DNA of 32,175 nt, taken from Gammaproteobacteria bacterium. GTDB lineage: Bacteria > Gemmatimonadota > Gemmatimonadetes > Longimicrobiales > Gaopeijiaceae. A model generated the notes under the pieces. The model saw only the letters and a list, made by a program, of their open reading frames with translations. It was not told where the DNA came from and did no database searches. The stretch spans positions 1 to 32,175 of the forward strand of contig VXNP01000015.1 in NCBI GenBank assembly GCA_009840525.1, read 5' to 3'. Below, piece after piece: positions 24,672 through 32,175 of the stretch; the stretch's first letter is position 1; every line of letters begins with the position of its first letter. Both the position numbers and the translations under genes were made by a program.

Positions 24672-25766
24672 TCACCCGCGAAACGCCGCCAGCAACTCCG
24701 CCTCCCGCTCCGTTGTGAGACCGGCCCTGAGTTCCTGCCGCTCCGCGTTCTGCGCGTTGAACCACTCCAGCGTGTCGCGCGCGGTTTCCTCGAGCGGGCG
24801 CATCGCGAAGCCTGCGTCGAACGCCTTGTCGCCGTTGACCTGCATCATGCCCAGGTAGTCGCCCGCCGGCTCTGTCCAGTAGGTAAGGGCCGAAAGACCG
24901 TGCTCCTGCAGGAAGCCGGCGTTCACCCACGTCAGGGTGGCGTCCGAGCCAACGGCGGCGCGTGTCCGTTCGAGCAGCCCGCCCATCGTGAGCGGCTCGC
25001 GCGGACCCGTCACGTTGTAGGTGCCCGTCAGGTCGTCCTCCAGGGCCCGGATCATGAAGGCCGCGAGGTCGCGCACGTCGACGTGCTGCATGGGATCGTT
25101 GGGGGTCCCGGGAGCGAGCACTTCGCCCCCGCGCGCCAGCCGCACCGGCCAGTAGGTGTAGCGGTCGGTCGGGTCGCCGGGTCCGATGATGTAGGTCGGA
25201 CGCAGGACCAGGTGGGTTTCGGGGAAGGTGGTGCGGGCTTCCTCCTCGGCGAGCGCCTTCAGGGCGCCGAAGGTGCGGCCGTTGACGACCTCGGTCTCCG
25301 GGTCGTCGATGGTGTCGACCGGGGCTCCCTCGCGGATGTCGGTGGTGAGGTAGGGGATGTAGACGCCGGTCGACGACACGAAAAGGTACTTGCCGACGGA
25401 GCCGCGCAGCACATCGGCCGAGAGGCGCACCCAGCGCGGAAGGTTGGCCGAATTGTCGATGACGACGTCCCAGGTGCGCCCTTCCAGCGCGGCCAGGTCG
25501 CCGTCCCGGTCGCCGATCAGGGTCTCGAGGTCGGGGAACAGATCCGGGTTGGTGATGCCCCGGTTGAAGAGGGTGACCTCGTGCCCCCGCGCCAGGGCAG
25601 TACGCACTTGGTTGGGACCGACGAAGCCGGTGCCTCCCAGGATGAGAATACGGAGGGGGGTCGGAGCAGATCCGCCGTCCAGCCGGCACGCGCCCATGCC
25701 CAGGCCACCGATCGCGAGCGTCGTGGTCTGAAGAAAAAGGCGGCGTGAGAGAAAAGTGTCGCGCAT
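24672..25766 (-). CDS. Tat-exported NAD-dependent epimerase/dehydratase homologue, catalytic Tyr missing
   Basis: 364 residues from ATG 25766, which has AAAGGA just upstream. The N-terminus SRRLFLQTTTLAIGGLGMGAC is a twin-arginine signal ending in a lipobox-like Cys27, so the protein may be a Tat-exported lipoprotein. The mature part is an extended SDR: LRILILGGTGFVGPNQV (NAD-binding), DVVIDNSANLP, YLFVSSTGVY. At the catalytic site the usual YxxxK is F166-G-A-L-K170 (codon TTC for F166), so Tyr is absent. Later segments VLRPTYIIGPGDPTDRYTYWPVRLARGG are typical of atypical SDRs such as the CSP41 type. It may act by a changed mechanism or only bind nucleotide. Tat export would fit a protein that folds around its cofactor first. 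It follows the membrane-protein gene by 14 bases. Confidence 0.85.
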   Translation of the reverse strand: MRDTFLSRRLFLQTTTLAIGGLGMGACRLDGGSAPTPLRILILGGTGFVGPNQVRTALARGHEVTLFNRGITNPDLFPDLETLIGDRDGDLAALEGRTWDVVIDNSANLPRWVRLSADVLRGSVGKYLFVSSTGVYIPYLTTDIREGAPVDTIDDPETEVVNGRTFGALKALAEEEARTTFPETHLVLRPTYIIGPGDPTDRYTYWPVRLARGGEVLAPGTPNDPMQHVDVRDLAAFMIRALEDDLTGTYNVTGPREPLTMGGLLERTRAAVGSDATLTWVNAGFLQEHGLSALTYWTEPAGDYLGMMQVNGDKAFDAGFAMRPLEETARDTLEWFNAQNAERQELRAGLTTEREAELLAAFRG

Positions 25767-25780
25767 CTCGTTTCCTTTGC

Positions 25781-26632
25781 TCAGCGCAGGAGCTTCCGGT
25801 GCCATGGCTCCTCCTCGCTCCGGAGATTCTCGCCGCGTTCCAGTCGGTCCAGAAGACCCTCCAGCGCGAGTTTCGTTCGTTGCCTGGCCCTCCGCAGCCC
25901 GGCCCGCGCGGAGACCGTCGCGAGGGCCGCGAAGCCAGAGAGTATCGCGAGTCCGCCGAGAAGCGGCAGGACACCGCCTCCCGTCGCCATGAACAGGCCG
26001 AAACCACCGCCCGCCCCGGCCAACCCCATTCCCGTGAACCAGCCGGCCAGATGTTCCGTTCGAAGGTTGCGGACGTCGGCGGTAAGCGTAACCAGTGACC
26101 AGCCACTCTCCAGGGCTGCCACGCTGGTCCGGAGGTCTCGCGCCTTGGCGAGCGTATACCGGCGTCCGCCGACATCAAAGGCCCGGCGCATCTGGTGGAC
26201 CAGGCCGCTTCCCGGCTCCCAGCGCGATCCACCCGACCGCGAACGCACCTGCCGGAGAAGCTCCTCCTGTCGCAGATAGGACTCGAGATTTGCCTCCACT
26301 TCAGGCGGGCTTCCGGGCACCACCCGGCTCGCACTCACAATCGCGGGACCTGCGATCCGCTGCGCGAGTCCTTCGTCCGGAGGCGCATCGGGGACCAGGG
26401 AGGCGGCCTCGACCTCGGCGAGAGCCTGTCGGATGTACCGCTCCTCAATCCCGACCTCCGCGCCGATCTGAACGACCTCGCCCGCCCGTAATTCCCCGCT
26501 GGCCGGCCTGGAACGGCGGAACTGCAAATCCGACGCGCGCAGGATTACGCGCTCGAGTTGCTCCCGCGTGACGGTCACCGAGGCGTCCGGCCGCTTACGT
26601 TCTCTCGCAGCCTCCGTCATATCCTGGATCAC
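25781..26632 (-). CDS. Membrane protein of unknown function
   Basis: 283 residues. The N-terminal 110 residues are soluble and begin with a helical element (VTREQLERVILRASDLQFRR...GEVVQIGAEVGIEERYIRQALAEVEA) that resembles a DNA-binding-like or adaptor helix bundle repeated in proteins of this phylum. Two membrane segments close together follow near residues 199-245 (GWFTGMGLAGAGGGFGLFMATGG and LPLLGGLAILSGFAALATVSA), then a basic/acidic cytoplasmic tail. There is no signal peptide. The Met at residue 5 (26620) is an alternative start. The epimerase gene begins 14 bases after its stop, so the two are likely cotranscribed. The aminotransferase gene is 79 bases upstream. Function unknown. Confidence 0.65.
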   Translation of the reverse strand: MIQDMTEAARERKRPDASVTVTREQLERVILRASDLQFRRSRPASGELRAGEVVQIGAEVGIEERYIRQALAEVEAASLVPDAPPDEGLAQRIAGPAIVSASRVVPGSPPEVEANLESYLRQEELLRQVRSRSGGSRWEPGSGLVHQMRRAFDVGGRRYTLAKARDLRTSVAALESGWSLVTLTADVRNLRTEHLAGWFTGMGLAGAGGGFGLFMATGGGVLPLLGGLAILSGFAALATVSARAGLRRARQRTKLALEGLLDRLERGENLRSEEEPWHRKLLR

Positions 26633-26711
26633 CTGGGCTGGGGGAAGCTCCGGCGTGCCCTGCTGGCCTTCAAGTGCGCGCTCATCGACCTCAATCCCGT
26701 GTACGGGCGTA

Positions 26712-27608
26712 TCAGATGACAGTTCCCGCGTGGGCAGTCAACGTCCGGAACAGGTCGCTCAGCCTTGCCGTCATCGGCCCCGGCTCACCGCCCCCGATCT
26801 CTCGCCCGTCGATCTCGGTGACGCTGGCCAGCTCGCCCATCGTGCCCGTGCAGAAGGCCTCGTCGGCGCGGTACGCTTCCGTGAGGGAGAGGTCCTTCAC
26901 CCGCGAGGGAATTCCGTTCACATCGCACAGCTCCAAGACGGTCGCGCGAGTGATTCCCTCCGGGCATGCAACGGCCCGGCCGGTCATCACGACCCCGCCG
27001 GTCACGACGAAGAAGTTGGTGGCGTTGGTTTCGGCGATGAACCCGCGCCTGTCGAGCATGAGCGCGTCGTCGGCACCGGCGGCGTTGGCTTCGATCTTGG
27101 CCAGGATCGACTGGAGCAGGTTGGCGTGGTGAATCTTCGGATCGAGCGCATCCGGGTCGAAACGCCGGAGGGCGCTGGTTGCCAGCCGGAGTCCCGAACG
27201 GTCGTAGACGGGTGCCTTGTGCTCGGCCAGCACGATCAGCGTGGGGCCGGCCTGGTTGAGGCGCGGATCCATGCCGCTGGTGTACTTCACGCCCCGGGTG
27301 AGCGTCAGCCGGATGTGGACGCCGTCTCGCATCCGGTTTGCGGCCAGCGTACGCCGGATCTCCTCGATGATCTCTTCGTCCGAGGGAATCTCGGCGAAGG
27401 CGAGCGCGAGCGCCGAGGAGCGGAGCCGCGCCAGGTGCTCCTCCAGCTTGAAGATCCGCCCATCATAGAGCCTCAGTCCTTCCCAGACCGCATCGCCGCC
27501 CTGCACAACCGAGTCGAAGGGGCTCACTCCCGCCTCGTCCCGGTGCACGAGCCGGCCGTTGATGTTGACGATCAGATCCCGGTTGCGTTCGTCGAAGCGC
27601 TGGAGCAT
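26712..27608 (-). CDS. Class IV PLP aminotransferase (branched-chain or D-amino acid type)
   Basis: 298 residues from ATG 27608; the open frame to 27677 adds an unlikely leader. It carries INGRLVHRDEAGVSPFDSVVQGGDAVWEGLRLYDGRIF, the N-terminal class IV signature, and the PLP lysine K158 in DPKIHHANLLQSILAKIEA. GFIAETNATNFFVV follows with E193, the conserved Glu that contacts the pyridine N. The C-terminal ACPEGITRATVLELC and EAFCTGTMGELASVTEIDGREIG are typical of IlvE-like enzymes. It transfers an amino group between an amino acid and a 2-oxo acid, most likely a branched-chain acid in biosynthesis. A D-amino acid aminotransferase cannot be excluded by motifs alone. There is no clear ribosome site before the ATG. 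It lies 90 bases downstream of the acyltransferase gene. Confidence 0.88.
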   Translation of the reverse strand: MLQRFDERNRDLIVNINGRLVHRDEAGVSPFDSVVQGGDAVWEGLRLYDGRIFKLEEHLARLRSSALALAFAEIPSDEEIIEEIRRTLAANRMRDGVHIRLTLTRGVKYTSGMDPRLNQAGPTLIVLAEHKAPVYDRSGLRLATSALRRFDPDALDPKIHHANLLQSILAKIEANAAGADDALMLDRRGFIAETNATNFFVVTGGVVMTGRAVACPEGITRATVLELCDVNGIPSRVKDLSLTEAYRADEAFCTGTMGELASVTEIDGREIGGGEPGPMTARLSDLFRTLTAHAGTVI

Positions 27609-27698
27609 GGGTTGGGATGTGTGAGGGCTCGGGGCAGCCGTCCTGCAGGCGCGTCCTGCGAGCGCCGGCCGAGCCAATCCCGCCGGGCTGTGAAGGAG

Positions 27699-28541
27699 CT
27701 ACCCGTTGAACATTCCCGCGAACGGATCGGGCGGCGCGGATTTCCTCGGCAGATCGGGCTTCCTCCGCACCAGTTTGGCGGGGATCCCCGCGTAGACGGC
27801 GCTGGGTTCGGTGTCCCGCGACACCACCGCCCCCGCGCCGATCATGCTGTCGTCGGCGAGGGTCACCCCCGTGAGGATGGTGGCGTGGTACGCGATGCGG
27901 ACGCCCGCTCCGACCACCGTCGTCCGGTTCGTGATCTCTGGGGAGTTCACGACATCGTGGCTGTGGCTGTAGATGTTCGAATAGTCGGAAACCGAGGCGC
28001 CGTCCCCGAGCCGGATGCCGCCACGGTCGTCGAGCAGCACGTGCCGGTGCACGACCACTCCGTTTCCGACCTCCATGTTGTAGCCGAAGGAGAACTTGAC
28101 CTGGTGGAACGCCTTGAAGTCCCTGCCGCAGCGGCGAAAGATGCGCCGGGCCAGGATGCGCCGGAAGAGCACGCCCAGGTAGAGGTTCTCGCCCAGCGGG
28201 CTCCGGTCGAACATCTCCCACATCCAGAGCAGGGGCTTGACCCGGGCGTAGAGCGCGGTGTCGATGTCGGCGTAGTGCTCCGGTTCGACGGTAACGTTGG
28301 CCGGATCCATCTGCAGGAGTTGGACGCGCTCCGCGTCGGCCCGAGCCTCTCCGAGGAGTTGCGACAGGTCTGAGGCGGCGGCACCCCACGGACGATAGAT
28401 GTCGGTCAGCACGCGCCGGCACAGCTCCCGCCGGTCGCAGTCTGCGCGCGAAAGCTCGTCTTCGATGCCCTCCAGCCAGCGATGGTAGACGTCCCTCGCA
28501 TCGCCGGTGATGGGAACGCTTCTCAGAGGCAGAAAGGCCAT
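27699..28541 (-). CDS. Left-handed beta-helix acyltransferase
   Basis: 280 residues. The N-terminal 120 residues are helical (SADLSQLLGEARADAERVQLLQ type segments) and lack the hexapeptide repeat. From about residue 150 a left-handed beta-helix is clear: MEVGNGVVVHRHVLLDDRGGIRLGDGASVSDYSNIYSHSHD, RTTVVGAGVRIAYHATILTGVTLADDSMIGAGAVVSRD, ending in AVYAGIPAKLVRRK. The SHSHD His is the likely catalytic base. These enzymes transfer an acetyl or acyl group from a CoA or ACP donor to a sugar or serine. The helical N-terminal domain is in the size range of serine acetyltransferases, but the CysE-specific sequence is not recognisable, so I leave the acceptor open. The gene is divergent from the small helical protein gene at 28734. 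Confidence 0.75.
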   Translation of the reverse strand: MAFLPLRSVPITGDARDVYHRWLEGIEDELSRADCDRRELCRRVLTDIYRPWGAAASDLSQLLGEARADAERVQLLQMDPANVTVEPEHYADIDTALYARVKPLLWMWEMFDRSPLGENLYLGVLFRRILARRIFRRCGRDFKAFHQVKFSFGYNMEVGNGVVVHRHVLLDDRGGIRLGDGASVSDYSNIYSHSHDVVNSPEITNRTTVVGAGVRIAYHATILTGVTLADDSMIGAGAVVSRDTEPSAVYAGIPAKLVRRKPDLPRKSAPPDPFAGMFNG

Positions 28542-28733
28542 CTACGCGGATTCCCGCATTCGGTTGTATGTTGAAACCGCGCACATCAGGGGATGGTGTC
28601 GCGGATGATCGCCGGAACAATCCGACCCTGCCAGAAGGATACGCGGTTCCGGACCCGCAGCAAGGTCAGCGCCGGGAACTCAACAGGTGAGCCCTCCGTA
28701 GGGCGCCCAGGATTCGGAAAAGGATGAACGCCA

Positions 28734-29144
28734 ATGCATGATGCCCTGCGCAACCGGCTGCTGAGAAGGATCGAGAGCCTGCCCGACCGGCAGATCTACC
28801 AGGTCCTGGACTACATCGAGTTCCTTGAGGAGAAGTACGGCGAAGGCGAGACCGAGCAGGAGCCCACCGGATTCCAGCGCTTCGCCGAAAGACTCGAGGA
28901 CAGCCTGCGAAAACGAACCGTCAGGCCCGCCGTCATCCGGGAAGCGTTCCAGCTCCTCGCAGCCGCGGACCGCGGCCTCTCCAATGTCTCGGCGGCCGGA
29001 CAGAAGTTCCTGCGGGACCTGAACGGGGCCGGCGAGCGCAGCGGGAGTTCGGGCGAGCCGAAGGAGGATGGCGGTGAGGTGCGCGGCGAAAGGGACGATT
29101 CCTCCGGGACTTCCCGGCGCGCGGCCGAAGCCTCTTCCGAGTAG
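28734..29144 (+). CDS. Small helical protein of unknown function
   Basis: 136 residues, no signal peptide. The N-terminal part, RIESLPDRQIYQVLDYIEFLEEKYG, resembles the short helical module of DUF2281-like or antitoxin-type proteins (LP...VLDYIEFLxxK). The middle is helical and charged. The last 40 residues are a disordered Ser/Glu/Gly/Arg tail, unlike an antitoxin. No partner toxin lies nearby. AAGGA is placed 9 bases before the ATG. Codon use matches the housekeeping flanks. It precedes guaB, which has its own promoter, so no cotranscription is expected. Confidence 0.6.
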   Translation: MHDALRNRLLRRIESLPDRQIYQVLDYIEFLEEKYGEGETEQEPTGFQRFAERLEDSLRKRTVRPAVIREAFQLLAAADRGLSNVSAAGQKFLRDLNGAGERSGSSGEPKEDGGEVRGERDDSSGTSRRAAEASSE

Positions 29145-29181
29145 GGCACGCGGCCTGCGTCCCGCCCTCCCGGCGCGTCGC

Positions 29182-30772
<1,591 letters not shown>

Positions 30773-30813
30773 ATTCGCGGGAAGTCCCAAGCCGCGGAAC
30801 ACCACGGAATTGC

Positions 30814-32094
30814 ATGGCAAACCCAATGACTCGAGGCGCGCATCTTGTTTTCATCGCCGGGGCCGCGTGGGCTTCGACGGGCTGCTTCCTCGGACCGAGC
30901 CGGGCGCCGGTGGAGATGCCCGCGGCCCCTTCGGAGCCCGGATCGCCGGCGGAGGCGGAGGCGGCGCCCGCCGCGCGGGACGAGGCACAGGCCCTGGCAG
31001 AGCGATCGCCCGCTCCCAAACCGGCGATGGAGCCGACGACGCGGGAGCCGGAGGTGGAGGCGCCCGCGGAGCCCGAACCGGAGCCCGTCCCCGTGGACGC
31101 CGTTACCGGATCTCCCGCGGCCGCGCACCACGAACTCGCGGACGACCTCGACGAGTGGTTCGACTACTGGCTGGACGACTACGGTCCCAATCTTCGCCTT
31201 TCCCTCGAACGCATGGGCCGCTACGGGGACATGGTGGATGCCGCGCTGGAGGAACGGGGCATGCCACGCAGCCTCCGCTATCTGCCGATCGCGGAGAGCT
31301 ACTACAACCCTCGCGCGTACAGCCGCGTGGGAGCCGCGGGCATGTGGCAGTTCATGCCCGGCACGGCCCGCGAGCGCGGGCTGCTGGTGAACTCGCTGGT
31401 GGACGAGCGACGGGACCCGGAGGTGGCGACCGAGGCCGCGCTGGACATGCTCGCCGAGTTGCGCGAGCGCTTCGATTCCTGGTTCCTGGCGCTGGCCGCC
31501 TACAACGGGGGCCCCAACCGCGTCGCCCGCCTGTTGCGCCGGCACCATTCCGGACCGCCCGGCGACAGCGCGTTCATGGGAATCCGCGACCGGTTGCCGA
31601 GGGAGACGCGCCATTTCATCCCCAAATTCCTGGCGGTCGCCGCGATCGCGGATGATCCCGGCGCGTACGGCATTACCGACATCGAGTTGGAGCCCGCCCT
31701 GGAATACGACGAAACGACGGTGCCGGACCCGACCTCGCTGGACGTGGTGGCGCAGGCGGCGGGGGTGTCCGAAGACGATATCCGGGTCCTGAACCCGCAC
31801 CTGCCGGCGCGGATCGTACCCACCCACATAGAAACGGTGCTGCGGCTGCCGGTGGGCACCGTGTCGCGTTTTGAGCGCAACTATGCGGCGATCCCCACCG
31901 AGGAGCGCCTCACCATCGTCGAGCACACCATCAGCGCGGGCGAGACGCTCGGGCACATCGCCGAGACCTACGGGGTTCGGCTTTCCGACCTGATGGACAC
32001 CAACCCGGGGCTGCGCCCGCGCTATCTGCAGATCGGGCAAAAGGTGGTGGTGCCGCGGCTGCGCCGGGTGCTGGCGGGGGAGGGGAGCGGCTAG
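30814..32094 (+). CDS. Lytic transglycosylase lipoprotein with LysM (MltD-like)
   Basis: 426 residues from ATG 30814. The N-terminus HLVFIAGAAWASTGC ends in a lipobox-like Cys24, so the protein is probably anchored in the outer membrane. A Pro/Glu/Ala-rich spacer (residues 30-100) precedes the SLT domain. Catalytic Glu E161 lies in YLPIAESYYNPRAYSRVGAAGMWQFMPGTAR, and AAYNGGPNRVARLL is the family's third motif. A degenerate LysM (residues about 310-350) and one good LysM (HTISAGETLGHIAETYGVRLSDLM..., about 370-415) bind peptidoglycan. It cleaves MurNAc-GlcNAc bonds with 1,6-anhydro ends. Alternative starts are ATG 30826 and ATG 30769, the latter overlapping the guaB stop; the lipoprotein signal is best positioned from 30814. 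Confidence 0.9.
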   Translation: MANPMTRGAHLVFIAGAAWASTGCFLGPSRAPVEMPAAPSEPGSPAEAEAAPAARDEAQALAERSPAPKPAMEPTTREPEVEAPAEPEPEPVPVDAVTGSPAAAHHELADDLDEWFDYWLDDYGPNLRLSLERMGRYGDMVDAALEERGMPRSLRYLPIAESYYNPRAYSRVGAAGMWQFMPGTARERGLLVNSLVDERRDPEVATEAALDMLAELRERFDSWFLALAAYNGGPNRVARLLRRHHSGPPGDSAFMGIRDRLPRETRHFIPKFLAVAAIADDPGAYGITDIELEPALEYDETTVPDPTSLDVVAQAAGVSEDDIRVLNPHLPARIVPTHIETVLRLPVGTVSRFERNYAAIPTEERLTIVEHTISAGETLGHIAETYGVRLSDLMDTNPGLRPRYLQIGQKVVVPRLRRVLAGEGSG

Positions 32095-32095
32095 C

Positions 32096-32110
32096 CCGGC
32101 CCTTGGCCGG
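32096..32110 (+). terminator. Hairpin after the lytic transglycosylase gene
   Basis: CCGGCC-CTT-GGCCGG begins one base past the stop codon. The T-containing bases that follow belong to adapter sequence, so the natural tail of this hairpin is unknown and termination cannot be judged. Confidence 0.4.
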
Positions 32111-32175
32111 TGTCTTATAAACATCTGACGCAGCCGACCATCTTAAGCGAGTAGATATCGGTGGGAGCCCTTTCA
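32111..32175. other. Illumina Nextera adapter read-through (non-genomic)
   Basis: The final 65 bases line up, with about ten mismatches or a short gap, to the reverse complement of the Nextera read-1 adapter, an 8-base i5 index and P5. Exact blocks in the right order include ACATCTGACGC (32121-32131), GCCGAC (32133-32138), GTAGAT (32151-32156) and TCGGTGG (32158-32164). The index position reads TCTTAAGC, one base from the complement of a standard i5 index (GCGTAAGA). Several of the errors are changes to A. This is untrimmed adapter at a contig end. Confidence 0.9.

Noticed and set aside
24511..26334. Long minus-strand open frame covering the epimerase gene
   Set aside because: A shadow frame of Arg/Pro/Gly-rich text over two well-supported genes; high GC makes such frames common.
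28734..29144. Antitoxin of a toxin-antitoxin pair
   Set aside because: Only the first 25 residues resemble antitoxin-like helices; there is no adjacent toxin gene and the tail is long and disordered.
32096..32120. Intrinsic terminator with T-rich tail after the transglycosylase gene
   Set aside because: The stem is genomic, but the T-containing tail belongs to the sequencing adapter.

Overview
The window looks like one end of a metagenomic or draft contig from a high-GC Gram-negative bacterium, most likely a Gemmatimonadota or close relative. This is inferred from the gene set: an outer-membrane barrel, a TonB receptor with an N-terminal carboxypeptidase-like plug extension, exported M24 peptidase, the DUF1592/DUF1552/ankyrin cassette, and many small conserved proteins of that phylum's style. 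No rRNA or other taxonomic marker is present, so the assignment is tentative. I saw no rRNA, tRNA, CRISPR array or intact insertion sequence.

Layout. 1-1194 (minus): 5' end of moeA (running off the left edge) and an outer-membrane barrel protein. 1230-3992 (plus): exported M24 metallopeptidase and an FAD amine oxidoreductase. 4009-5379 (minus): GltS-type Na+/glutamate symporter. 5604-6736 (plus): zinc-ribbon membrane protein with a C-terminal winged-helix-like domain, then a small basic protein. 6746-7210 (minus): Fur-family regulator. 7322-9925 (plus): unknown protein and acetyl-CoA synthetase. 10198-14314 (minus): NCS2 purine permease and TonB-dependent receptor. 14471-20661 (plus): a tight cassette of a large two-CxxCH cytochrome-like protein (DUF1587/1592/1588/1585 architecture), a Tat-exported DUF1552 protein and an exported ankyrin protein. 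20745-21974 (plus): TetA-like MFS exporter.

From about 21975 to 24660 the composition drops from near 70% G+C to roughly half. This short island holds a protein with a PD-(D/E)XK-like motif, an unrecognised helical protein, and the broken 3' end of a type ISP restriction-modification gene. It looks like a horizontally acquired, partly decayed defence-type island. High-GC housekeeping sequence resumes at 24672 (minus): a Tat-exported NAD-dependent epimerase homologue lacking the catalytic Tyr, a membrane protein, a class IV aminotransferase and a hexapeptide acyltransferase. Then (plus) come a small helical protein, guaB with a clear sigma70-type promoter, and a lytic transglycosylase lipoprotein.

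The last 65 bases (32111-32175) are not genomic. They align, with about ten errors, to the Illumina Nextera read-1 adapter, an i5 index and P5, so the true sequence ends near 32110.

The best candidate for a poorly described system is the DUF1592/DUF1552/ankyrin cassette with its divergent TonB receptor. The best candidate for a defence function is the pair of unknown genes in the low-GC island.
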